Positions 42,375 to 50,410 of a stretch of 64,000 bases of DNA are shown here, piece after piece. The position numbers and the translations under genes are program-made. The first letter of the stretch is position 1, and every line of letters begins with the position of its first letter. The notes beneath the pieces are model-generated. The model did not search any database. It was not told where the DNA came from and saw only the letters and a list, made by a program, of their open reading frames with translations. Origin of the DNA: Arthrobacter tumbae (lineage in GTDB: Bacteria > Actinomycetota > Actinomycetes > Actinomycetales > Micrococcaceae); assembly GCF_016907495.1 (NCBI RefSeq), contig NZ_JAFBCC010000001.1, forward strand, positions 930,001 to 994,000, given 5' to 3'.

Positions 42375-43688
42375 ATGGTAGAAGACAACGCCCGCGAGTC
42401 GCTCATCTCCGACACCCTGGTCGAGGCGTTCAAGCCGCTGATGGAAGCGGACCCGCACGGGTTCCGGACCAAGTTCCGCAAGATGGCGGCCGATCCATTC
42501 GCGTTCTACCGCGGCAGCGCCTGCCTCTTCTACGCAGACATGCGCGAAGTGACGGACACTTGGGCGGATGAGCACACCAGCCGCATCTGGATCCACGGCG
42601 ATCTTCACGCGGAGAACTTCGGCACCTACATGAGCAGCACGGGTCAGCTCACCTTCGACATCAACGACTTCGACGAGGCCTACCTGGGCCACTTCTCCTG
42701 GGACCTGCGCCGGTTCACCACCTCGCTGGCGCTGATGTGCTGGCAGAAGGCGCTTCCCGAGGAAGCCGTGCGGTCCCTGGCCCGGACGTACCTGGCCGCC
42801 TACCTGGACCAGGTCAAGCACTACGACGACGTCGGCCAGGACGATTTCGCGCTCCACCTCGGCAACACCTCTGGCACCATTCATGCGGTGCTGCTTGCGG
42901 CCCGTGCTTCACGGCGCACCGACCTGCTCGACGCGATGACCTTCGTGGAAGACCACGAGCGCCACTTCCAGGACAACAGCAAGACGCGCAGGCTGGAAGA
43001 GGCCGAGCACGCCATGGTGGCGAAGGCGTTCGAGAACTACCTCCGCACCATTCCCGAAGACAAACGGTCCGCCCTGGAGATCTTCTACAACGTCAAGGAC
43101 ATCGTCGGCAGCACCGGATTCGGCATCGGCAGCGCAGGTCTGCCTGCCTACAACGTGCTCATCGAGGGTTACAACGAGGCCCTGGAAAACGACATCATCA
43201 TCTCGATGAAGCAGGGAAACCTGGCAGCACCCAGCCGGATCGTCACGGATGAGCGGGTGCGCTCGTACTTCGAGCATGATGGCCACCGCACCGTGATCAG
43301 CCAGCGGGCGCTTCAGGTTCACACCGACACTTTCCTCGGCTACACCACGGTGGACGGCGTCGGGTTCGTGGTTGATGAGCTGTCCCCCTACAAGGCGGAC
43401 CTGCGCTGGGACAACCTCACCGAGCCGGCCGAGATCGAGCCTGTGCTCATTGACCTGGGACGGGCTACCGCCAAGGTGCACTGTGCCTCGGACGAGGACA
43501 GCGACCAGGACCTGGTGAACTTCCAGACGGAACGGGCCATCATGCAGGTAACCGAAGGGCGCCGGGAGGAGTTCATCGAGGACATCCTCACGTTCTCCCT
43601 CGACTACGCGCGGACGGTCCGTGCTGATCATGCCCTCTTCGTTGATGCGTTCCGCGAGAACCGGATACCGGGCGTTCCGTCGACCTGA
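42375..43688 (+). CDS. DUF2252 family protein
   Basis: A 437-residue protein of the DUF2252 family, which has a kinase-like fold. The signatures are KFRKMAADPFAFYRGSACLFY near the N-terminus, HGDLHAENFG near residue 75 and FDINDFDEAYLGHF just after it; the HGD and DFD pairs look like the catalytic and metal residues of aminoglycoside-kinase-type enzymes. The substrate is unknown. It starts at an ATG without a strong ribosome site and ends before the iron-regulated importer. Confidence 0.88.
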   Translation: MVEDNARESLISDTLVEAFKPLMEADPHGFRTKFRKMAADPFAFYRGSACLFYADMREVTDTWADEHTSRIWIHGDLHAENFGTYMSSTGQLTFDINDFDEAYLGHFSWDLRRFTTSLALMCWQKALPEEAVRSLARTYLAAYLDQVKHYDDVGQDDFALHLGNTSGTIHAVLLAARASRRTDLLDAMTFVEDHERHFQDNSKTRRLEEAEHAMVAKAFENYLRTIPEDKRSALEIFYNVKDIVGSTGFGIGSAGLPAYNVLIEGYNEALENDIIISMKQGNLAAPSRIVTDERVRSYFEHDGHRTVISQRALQVHTDTFLGYTTVDGVGFVVDELSPYKADLRWDNLTEPAEIEPVLIDLGRATAKVHCASDEDSDQDLVNFQTERAIMQVTEGRREEFIEDILTFSLDYARTVRADHALFVDAFRENRIPGVPST

Positions 43689-43762
43689 CGGCGCGGCTTT
43701 CGCACAAAACGTGCGTGAAATCAACGTGAGATAGTTCACGCCGGGAGAGTTTGGAAGACTCC

Positions 43763-43781
43763 TAAGGTAAGCCATACCTTA
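43763..43781. promoter_or_regulatory. DtxR/IdeR-type iron box
   Basis: TAAGGTAAGCCATACCTTA is a near-perfect 19-base palindrome similar to the actinobacterial iron-repressor consensus, upstream of the second siderophore importer. It is flanked by CTCC and GGAG, which extend the symmetry. Confidence 0.85.
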
Positions 43782-43843
43782 CTCAGGAGGCACTGCTGAC
43801 GCGGCTGCCGCCCTTCCTTCCTTCTCACCCTGGAGTCCCGCCC

Positions 43844-44800
43844 GTGAAAAATCCTGTAAAGCTCAAGGTGGCCGCCGCAGCTGCGGTATCGGCCCTGACC
43901 CTGTCGGCATGCGGCGGCACCGCGGACGCAGGCAGCGGCCAGGCGGCAAACGGCGCCGGCACCACGCTCACCGTTGAACACGCGCAGGGCTCAACGGAGG
44001 TTTCAGTGAGTCCTGAGACTGTTTACACCTTTGACCTTGGCGTACTGGACTCCCTAAACAGCCTCGGCGTTACGGTGGCAGGAGTGCCGCAGGCAACTCT
44101 CCCGGAATCATTAGCCGCCTATGAAGCCGACGGATACACGAAGATCGGCTCCATGAAGGAACCGGACTTCGAGGCAATTGCCGCCGGGGCACCGGACCTG
44201 ATCATTATCTCCGGCCGCACCGCCGACTACTACGACGAGCTGAGCGAGATAGCACCCACCATAGACCTGAGCGTCGACCAGGCTGCGCAGGTTGAGAGCT
44301 TCAAGGACGTGAGCACCACCCTTGGACGTATTTTCGAGCAGGAAGACGAGGTAGCAGAACGCCTCACTGCTATCGACGCCAGCGTCGCCGATGCGAAGGC
44401 CAACGCGGCTGAGGCCGGCACCGGTCTGGTTGTCCTTACCAGCGGCGGGGAACTGACTGCGTACGGCGCCGGTTCACGGTTCGGACTCATCCACGACGTT
44501 CTGGGCGTCAAGCCCGCCGCCGACATCAGTGCGGATGGCGCCCACGGCCAATCCATCTCCTTCGAGTTCATCGCCGAGACCGACCCCGACCACCTGTTTG
44601 TCATTGACCGGGACTCCGCTATCGGCGAGTCCGGCGATGCCGCGTCGGCAGTCCTGGACAACGAGCTCGTCAACGGCACCACCGCTGCCGCGGAAGACAA
44701 CATCGCGTACCTCGACGCAGCCAGCTGGTACCTCGTGGGCTACGGCCTGGGCAATGTCGAGGCCATGATCAGCTCCGTCAACGACGCCCTGACCAACTGA
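43844..44800 (+). CDS. Siderophore-binding lipoprotein (YclQ/CeuE-like)
   Basis: A 318-residue lipoprotein of the TroA/FecB clan. The signal peptide ends in LSACGG (Cys24). The N-terminal lobe includes YTFDLGVLDSLNSLGV and the C-terminal lobe GELTAYGAGSRFGLIHD, a pattern of the YclQ-like petrobactin/catecholate binding proteins. A GTG start with GGAG upstream. It is the first gene of a binding protein-permease-permease-ATPase operon with an iron box in front. The siderophore is not identifiable from sequence. Confidence 0.88.
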   Translation: MKNPVKLKVAAAAAVSALTLSACGGTADAGSGQAANGAGTTLTVEHAQGSTEVSVSPETVYTFDLGVLDSLNSLGVTVAGVPQATLPESLAAYEADGYTKIGSMKEPDFEAIAAGAPDLIIISGRTADYYDELSEIAPTIDLSVDQAAQVESFKDVSTTLGRIFEQEDEVAERLTAIDASVADAKANAAEAGTGLVVLTSGGELTAYGAGSRFGLIHDVLGVKPAADISADGAHGQSISFEFIAETDPDHLFVIDRDSAIGESGDAASAVLDNELVNGTTAAAEDNIAYLDAASWYLVGYGLGNVEAMISSVNDALTN

Positions 44801-44848
44801 CCGAAGATCCGGTCGCCCTGTGCGGTAACCGGCCCAAGGGCTCACCTC

Positions 44849-45871
44849 GTGATCACAGCAACCCCACCGGCAGAAGCCGGTTCAGCGACGGCGCGCCGCC
44901 GGTTCCCAGCGTTACACGCTGTACTGGCGGTGCTCGCCGTCGTCGCACTTTCTGTTGCGAGCCTGTTTATCGGCGTCAGCGACGTGTCGCCGGCCGCGCT
45001 CCTGTCCGATTCAGACGACGGCACCGCCGGCCGGATCCTGCTCATCAGCCGCATCCCGCGGACGCTGGCGATCCTGCTGACCGGCATGGCGGTGGGCGTC
45101 GCGGGGCTCATTCTGCAGCTCATGGCGCGTAACAAGTTCGTCGAACCGTCCACGGTCGGAACGGTGGAGTCGGCAATGCTCGGCATCCTCGTTGTCACGG
45201 TGCTGGTGCCGGCCGCTCCCCTGCTGGCCAAGATGGGCGTCGCAGCCGTCTTCGCAGTCGCCGGCACTGCCCTGTTCCTGCTGGTGCTCCGACGCATACC
45301 GCTGCGCAATACCCTGATTGTTCCGCTGGTGGGGATCATGCTCGGCGGAATCATCGGCGCTGTCACCACTTTCTGTGCCTACCGGTTCGACCTGCTGCAG
45401 AGCCTCAACAGCTGGATGATCGGGGACTTCTCCGGCGTCATCGCCGGCCGATACGAGTTCCTCTGGCTGGTCGGCGCGCTCACAGCGGCCGGCTACTTCG
45501 CCGCCGACCGCTTCACCGTGGCCGGGATGGGCAGCGAGTTCACCACCAATCTCGGCCTGAACTACCGCGCGGTAATGAGTTTGGGACTGGTGATCGTCTC
45601 CCTGATCAGCGCCGTCGTCGTTGTCACTGTTGGCGCAGTGCCGTTCCTCGGCCTGGTGGTGCCCAACCTTGTCTCGATCCTGATCGGTGACAACGTACGC
45701 CGGTCCGTTCCCTGGGTTGCGCTGCTGGGCGCGGGGCTGGTGCTGCTGTGTGACGTCCTTGGCCGCCTGATCCGGTTCCCCTATGAAATTCCGGTCGGCA
45801 CTGTCCTGTCCGTGGTCGGAGCCGCCGGCTTCCTCTATCTCTTGCTGAGGAGCCGCCGCCGTGTCGCCTGA
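44849..45871 (+). CDS. Siderophore ABC transporter permease (YclN-like)
   Basis: A 340-residue FecCD-type permease with GTG start. RIPRTLAILLTGMAVGVAGLI and MARNKFVEPSTVGTVESAMLG are the FecCD loop motifs in the YclN variant (NKFVEP in place of NPLADP). It precedes and overlaps the next permease gene by 11 bases. Confidence 0.9.
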   Translation: MITATPPAEAGSATARRRFPALHAVLAVLAVVALSVASLFIGVSDVSPAALLSDSDDGTAGRILLISRIPRTLAILLTGMAVGVAGLILQLMARNKFVEPSTVGTVESAMLGILVVTVLVPAAPLLAKMGVAAVFAVAGTALFLLVLRRIPLRNTLIVPLVGIMLGGIIGAVTTFCAYRFDLLQSLNSWMIGDFSGVIAGRYEFLWLVGALTAAGYFAADRFTVAGMGSEFTTNLGLNYRAVMSLGLVIVSLISAVVVVTVGAVPFLGLVVPNLVSILIGDNVRRSVPWVALLGAGLVLLCDVLGRLIRFPYEIPVGTVLSVVGAAGFLYLLLRSRRRVA

Positions 45872-46868
45872 CGCACTCCCACCGGCACTTGCATCACGAC
45901 GACGGCGGCCCGTTCGGAGCCTCAGTCCCCGTACCTGGATCCTGGTGCTGAGTCTGGCCACCGCCGCCCTTATTGTCACCTTCATGACGATCGGCCTCTC
46001 GGGCAACCTCGGCTACGTCCTGCCGCTGCGCGCCACCAAGGTGGCGTCGATGCTGCTGGTGGCGTACGCCGTCGGTATCTCCACCGTGCTCTTCCAGACC
46101 GTCACAGGAAACCGGATTCTGACGCCGTCGATCATGGGCTTCGACGCGCTCTACATCCTCCTGCAGACGTTCCTTGCCTTCACCATCGGGACGCAGGCCC
46201 TCCTGACGATGGGCGCGGGCACCCGCTTCATCATGGAAGTGGTGCTGATGGTGGGATTCTCCTGGCTGCTCTACCGCTGGCTGTTCATCGGCGGCGGGAA
46301 ATCCCTGCACCTCGTCCTGCTGATCGGCATCATTTTCGGCACGCTCTTCCGCGGGATCTCCTCGCTGCTGCAGCGGCTCATCGACCCCAGCGAGTTCGTG
46401 GTGCTGCAGGACCTGTTCTTCGCGAGCTTCAACAATGTCGAGGCCTCGCTGTTGGGGGTTGCAGCGTTGGCTATCCTCGCGGCAAGCGCGGCCGGTTGGC
46501 GCATCCGGAACCGGTTCGACGTGCTGAGCCTCGGTCGGGAAACGTCGCTCAGCCTCGGTGTGGACCACAAGGGCACGGTCACCCAGGTGCTTGTCATCTG
46601 CTCGGTGCTGGTTGCCGTTTCAACCGCACTGGTGGGGCCGATCACCTTCTTCGGCCTGCTCGTGGCGTCGCTGGCGTACCAGTTGTCCGCCGTATTCCGG
46701 CACGCCTACGTGCTGCCGATCGCCGTCCTGCTGGGCGCAATCGCGCTCCTGGGCGGACAACTCATCCTTGAGCGGGTCTTCGGATTCGACACCGCCCTCA
46801 GCATTGTCATCGAGTTTGTCGGCGGGATTGTTTTCATCGCGCTGCTCCTGAAAGGTTCGATCAAATGA
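45861..46868 (+). CDS. Siderophore ABC transporter permease (YclO-like)
   Basis: A 335-residue FecCD-type permease, beginning with a GTG inside the end of the previous gene. Motifs include LRATKVASMLLVAYAVGIST and TGNRILTPSIMGFDALYIL, as in the YclO branch. Its last codons overlap the ATG of the ATPase gene. Confidence 0.9.
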   Translation: MSPDALPPALASRRRRPVRSLSPRTWILVLSLATAALIVTFMTIGLSGNLGYVLPLRATKVASMLLVAYAVGISTVLFQTVTGNRILTPSIMGFDALYILLQTFLAFTIGTQALLTMGAGTRFIMEVVLMVGFSWLLYRWLFIGGGKSLHLVLLIGIIFGTLFRGISSLLQRLIDPSEFVVLQDLFFASFNNVEASLLGVAALAILAASAAGWRIRNRFDVLSLGRETSLSLGVDHKGTVTQVLVICSVLVAVSTALVGPITFFGLLVASLAYQLSAVFRHAYVLPIAVLLGAIALLGGQLILERVFGFDTALSIVIEFVGGIVFIALLLKGSIK

Positions 46869-47623
46869 TCCAGCTGACCGGCGTGACCAAGGCGTACGGC
46901 TCCGAAACCGTCGTGGACTCGGTCACCGCCTCCATCCGGTCGGGCGGCATCACCTCGATCATCGGACCCAACGGCGCTGGAAAGTCCACTCTGCTATCGA
47001 TGATGAGCCGGCTGCTTCCAATGGACGGCGGCTCGGTGGTGATCGAGGGGATGGACGTCAGTACGACGGCGAGCGCCACCCTTGCGCGGAAGATGGCCAT
47101 CCTCCGCCAGGACAACCAGCTCACAGTCCGGCTCACCGTCCGCGACCTCGTGGGGTTTGGTCGCTTCCCCGACAACAAGGGCAGACCGGGCGCAGAAGAC
47201 CGCGAACATATCGAACGCGCCCTGGACTACCTTGACCTGCAGTCCATGGCCGACCGGTTTGTCGACGAGCTCTCGGGTGGTCAGCGCCAGCGGGCGTTCA
47301 TCGCCATGGTGCTGGCACAGGACACCGACTACATCTTCCTCGACGAACCGCTGAACAACCTCGACATGAAGCACGCCGTGGACCTGATGCGCATGTTGCG
47401 GCGCACTGTTGAAGATCTGGGCAAGACCGTGGTTCTGGTGATCCACGACATCAACTTCGCGTCCTGCTACTCGGATGCGATCATCGCGATGCGCGACGGC
47501 GCTGTGGTGCACCAGGGCACTCCGGCAGAGCTGATGCACACCTCCCTTCTCCGGGAGGTCTATGACATCGACATCCGCATCGAGGAGATCGACGGCAACC
47601 GCATCGGAGTCTATTTCGCCTGA
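46865..47623 (+). CDS. Siderophore ABC transporter ATPase (YclP-like)
   Basis: A 252-residue ATPase. Walker A GPNGAGKST lies near 38-46, signature ELSGGQRQRAFIAMVLAQD is present, and Walker B is YIFLDEPLNNLD. It completes a yclNOPQ-type importer (binding protein, two permeases, ATPase) and overlaps the preceding gene by four bases. Confidence 0.93.
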   Translation: MIQLTGVTKAYGSETVVDSVTASIRSGGITSIIGPNGAGKSTLLSMMSRLLPMDGGSVVIEGMDVSTTASATLARKMAILRQDNQLTVRLTVRDLVGFGRFPDNKGRPGAEDREHIERALDYLDLQSMADRFVDELSGGQRQRAFIAMVLAQDTDYIFLDEPLNNLDMKHAVDLMRMLRRTVEDLGKTVVLVIHDINFASCYSDAIIAMRDGAVVHQGTPAELMHTSLLREVYDIDIRIEEIDGNRIGVYFA

Positions 47624-47696
47624 GTGCACCCCCTCGCTGCCCCGATCCTGACGGAATGTCTGTCCCATGGGGCAGGATGGGAGCCAGGAGGTCGTG

Positions 47697-49082
47697 ATGG
47701 ATTTTGATGTTCTGGTGATCGGCGCCGGCCCGGCGGGCATGGCTGCAGCAACACGGGCGGCGGAACTCGGTGCTCGAACCGCTGTCGTCGAACGCGCACG
47801 GCTGGGCGGCACCTGTGTGAACTCGGGCTGCGTACCCACGCGGGTACTGGCCAAGACAGCGCGCCTGTACCGGGAGGTGCGGACGGCTCGGGACTACGGG
47901 ATTGTGGTGCATGAGCCCGCGGTGGACTGGCCGCAGCTGATTCGCCGCGTCCGCACCACCGTGGACCGCGTGCTGGATGCCAAGGGGTACGGCGAGGCCA
48001 TGCAGCGACTGGACACCACGCTGCTGGAGGGTGAGGCTTCGTTTATCGGGCCGAATGAGGTTTCGATTGACGGGCGCACTGTCACCGCCACCTCGGTCAT
48101 CCTGTGCGTGGGCGGAAGCGCGCGCCGGCTTCCCATTCCCGGCGCCGAACATGCCGCGCTCCCCTCCGACGTCCTCGACCTTCCCGATCTGCCAGGCTCA
48201 GTCGCGATCATCGGCGGCGGCCATACCGGTGCGCAGCTGGCTACCATCTTCGACGCCCTGGGATCCAGGGTCACCCTCCTGGACCTCGCGCCGCGCATCC
48301 TCACCACGGAGGATAGCGACGTTTCCACCGCCGTGACGGAGGGCTTCCGGTCCCGCGGTGTGCGCGTGGATGTCGGTATCGGCGGTGTGGATGGAATTGA
48401 AAAGCACGACGACGGCGCCCTGGAAATCCGTTGGCAGGGAACCGGCGGCGCGCAGTCAGCACGCGTGGGAGCGGTGGTCATGGCCGCCGGCTGGCCTGCG
48501 AACATTCATGGTCTCGGGCTGGAGGCTGCCGGAATATCCACCGCCCGGGGAGCCATACCCGTGGATAATTACCTCCGCTCCAATGTGCCGCACATCTTTG
48601 TTGCCGGCGACGCCAACGGAACCTCCATGCTGGTTCAGGCGGCAGTCTTCGAGGGTGAAACCGCTGCCGAGAATGCGGTCCTTGGCGCGCACCGCACCAC
48701 ACCGCATCATCTGCTTCCCGAGGGAGGCTTCACCGACCCGGATTACGCGGGTGTTGGCCTGACCGAGGCGATGGCCAGGGAGCGGGACGCGGAGTGCGCC
48801 GTCGTCGTCGTTCCCTATGGTGCGGTGGAGCGTCCCATTATTGATGACCGGGAACAGGGTTTCCTGAAACTGGTGACCGACAGGCACCGCGAGCTGATCC
48901 TCGGAGCGCACGCGGTGGGTGAGAACGCGGTGGAGGTGATCCAGGCCGTTGCGTCTGCGATGGCGGCCGGCACCGACGTCGCTACGCTGGCCCGCGTCAA
49001 GTTCGCCTACCCCACCTACAGCGCAATCATTGGTCACGCTGCACGCAAGGCAGTGCGGGGAGCAGGGAAAGACTCCTGGTGA
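47697..49082 (+). CDS. Pyridine nucleotide-disulfide oxidoreductase (class I), mercuric-reductase-like
   Basis: A 461-residue FAD enzyme. GAGPAG (9-14) binds FAD, the redox pair is Cys40/Cys45 in GGTCVNSGC, and IIGGGHTGAQLA begins the NAD(P)H domain. The C-terminus has KFAYPTYSAIIGH instead of the HxxPTxxE of lipoamide dehydrogenase, so the catalytic His-Glu pair is missing, and there is no C-terminal Cys-Cys of MerA. Its substrate is therefore unknown. The ATG at 47697 has CAGGAGGTCGTG upstream. It follows the siderophore operon by 73 bases. Confidence 0.85.
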   Translation: MDFDVLVIGAGPAGMAAATRAAELGARTAVVERARLGGTCVNSGCVPTRVLAKTARLYREVRTARDYGIVVHEPAVDWPQLIRRVRTTVDRVLDAKGYGEAMQRLDTTLLEGEASFIGPNEVSIDGRTVTATSVILCVGGSARRLPIPGAEHAALPSDVLDLPDLPGSVAIIGGGHTGAQLATIFDALGSRVTLLDLAPRILTTEDSDVSTAVTEGFRSRGVRVDVGIGGVDGIEKHDDGALEIRWQGTGGAQSARVGAVVMAAGWPANIHGLGLEAAGISTARGAIPVDNYLRSNVPHIFVAGDANGTSMLVQAAVFEGETAAENAVLGAHRTTPHHLLPEGGFTDPDYAGVGLTEAMARERDAECAVVVVPYGAVERPIIDDREQGFLKLVTDRHRELILGAHAVGENAVEVIQAVASAMAAGTDVATLARVKFAYPTYSAIIGHAARKAVRGAGKDSW

Positions 49083-49182
49083 CCGGACTGCTACTGTGGG
49101 ACGAGGATCACTACAAAGCTTGCTTATCAAACGGGTGGCGGCAGAAAGCCGCGGCACGTGACGAGGGCAGTGAGGAGTAGCC

Positions 49183-49446
49183 ATGGGCAGCGCAGAGAAG
49201 AAGTTTTCAGTCACCGAAGAGTCGGACAGCAAGCACCCGCAGGACTGGGGCCGGGCCATGGCCGTGGCGATCAGCCGTCTGGTGGAGCTGGCACATGAGG
49301 CAGGGGACGTCGTCGAAGACGAGAACCTCTATGGGGAAGACCTGCACCTGTACCTGACCGAAACCGAAGAGGGCGCAAACATCACCATGTCATGGACCCC
49401 CCGGGCGTCTGCGGCCACAGAACGGGCCGGGCAGGAGCAGGGATGA
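49183..49446 (+). CDS. Small hypothetical protein
   Basis: An 87-residue acidic protein with one predicted amphipathic helix (AMAVAISRLVELAHEAG) and no catalytic motif. No family was recognised. The ATG is preceded by GTGAGGAGTAGCC. Its stop overlaps the start of the next small membrane protein gene (ATGA), so the two form a unit. Confidence 0.75.
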   Translation: MGSAEKKFSVTEESDSKHPQDWGRAMAVAISRLVELAHEAGDVVEDENLYGEDLHLYLTETEEGANITMSWTPRASAATERAGQEQG

Positions 49447-49676
49447 GCAGCCAGAATCCGGATCCGGAGAAGGACAAGGTCACCGGTCTGGAGCCGGGCG
49501 GCGGTGTTCCGCCGGGCGAGACCCCTCCCGCCGAGGCGAGCACCGGCGGGCCGCAGGGTCACGAGGAAGGTGCACCCGGCAAGGCGGCGTCGCGGATATG
49601 GCTCGTGCTGATCGGTATCTTCGTGCTGCTCGGGCTGCTGTACTTCGTCGGCTACATCGTCGGGCTATTCAGCTAG
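49443..49676 (+). CDS. DUF6480-like small single-helix membrane protein
   Basis: A 77-residue protein. The polar, Gly/Pro-rich N-terminus is followed by one C-terminal transmembrane helix (IWLVLIGIFVLLGLLYFVGY). It resembles small proteins annotated as DUF6480 in related actinobacteria. The ATG overlaps the previous stop. A strong hairpin terminator follows. Function unknown. Confidence 0.75.
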   Translation: MSSQNPDPEKDKVTGLEPGGGVPPGETPPAEASTGGPQGHEEGAPGKAASRIWLVLIGIFVLLGLLYFVGYIVGLFS

Positions 49677-49690
49677 ACCCACTGTTCCAC

Positions 49691-49730
49691 AGCAAAGCGG
49701 CCGAAACCCATGGGGGACGGCCGCTTTGCT
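49691..49730. terminator. Terminator hairpin
   Basis: AGCAAAGCGGCCG pairs perfectly with CGGCCGCTTTGCT (13 bp) around a 14-base loop that can form its own CCC/GGG pairing. It lies 15 bases after the DUF6480-like gene. Confidence 0.85.
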
Positions 49731-49732
49731 GT

Positions 49733-49816
49733 AGCAACCTGGACACCGACTCAAGCAACCCGGACGAGGCATCGAGCAACCTGGACTTCGGCGCGAGCAA
49801 CCCGGAGACTATGGAG
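49733..49816. repeat. Four intergenic units with exact 21-bp period
   Basis: Units starting AGCAACCYGGA occur at 49733, 49754, 49775 and 49796, exactly 21 bases apart; the last ten bases of each unit vary. The motif alternates CCTGGA and CCCGGA. An inverted copy, TCCAGGTTGCT, lies at 49837-49847. It sits right behind a terminator in a gene-free stretch of about 270 bases between convergent genes; the rest of that stretch shows nothing else. Confidence 0.85.
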
Positions 49817-49949
49817 AGAAATTCCGCTCACCACGATCCAGGTTGCTCACCTCAACCGGCGCTGCTGCACTCAGCAAGAGTGGGGCTGTGATCGCGTTCG
49901 CGTTCTCACACGCTGACCGCGCGCAGAAGCCTCTGCGCGCCAGGTCGAT

Positions 49950-50255
49950 TTACGCCCGGTAGTAGTCCCGAAGGGAAGCCTCCTGCTCGGCGGTGAGGCC
50001 CTCCTCCACCGTGAAGTCCGGAGAATCCTTGATTGCGTCCTTGGACACTGCGACGTAGAGGTTCTCACCGTCCAACCGGGCACCGGAGAGCGGAACGAAG
50101 TGCTCCCGCGTGTTCAACAGCCCGAGACCGACAGTCACCCAGGCGGGCTGGCCCGAGAGCCCGTCGAGATGCACCTGTGAGACGCTCCCCAGCTTCTCCC
50201 CGCTGGCATCCCATGCCGTGGCGGTCTGCAGGTCTTCCATTTCCAGGTTGTCCAT
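49950..50255 (-). CDS. PRC-barrel domain protein
   Basis: A 101-residue protein carrying one PRC-barrel (TATAWDASGEKLGSVSQVHLD and GLGLLNTREHFVPLSGARLD), with a C-terminal helix ending near RDYYRA. PRC-barrels occur in stress-linked actinobacterial proteins and in ribosome-maturation factors; here it is stand-alone. The ATG at 50255 has GGAGGCATC upstream; the 8-codon upstream extension is less likely. Confidence 0.85.
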   Translation of the reverse strand: MDNLEMEDLQTATAWDASGEKLGSVSQVHLDGLSGQPAWVTVGLGLLNTREHFVPLSGARLDGENLYVAVSKDAIKDSPDFTVEEGLTAEQEASLRDYYRA

Positions 50256-50341
50256 GATGCCTCCGAGCTTCGATGACAAGTACCCTTACCATTCCAGTGC
50301 ATAGGGCTCGGAAACGCAATGAACGAGCCCCGACCTGCGAA

Positions 50342-50373
50342 AAGGGGCGCCCCACCGAAGTGGGACGCCCCTT
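50342..50373. terminator. Terminator of the orphan siderophore-binding gene
   Basis: AAGGGGCGCCCCAC pairs with GTGGGACGCCCCTT (14 pairs, one mismatch) around CGAA. It lies 38 bases after the minus-strand stop at 50411 and is followed on that strand by TCGC. Confidence 0.8.
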
Positions 50374-50410
50374 CCGCCGGTGAGTGCCGGCGTCGTACTT
50401 CGATGTTGCC

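Noticed and set aside
49733..49816. CRISPR-like array or small repeat protein at the 21-bp repeats
   Set aside because: The repeated part is only 11 bases and the period too short for CRISPR. A heptad peptide is possible in one frame, but no start codon and ribosome site fit and it follows a terminator.
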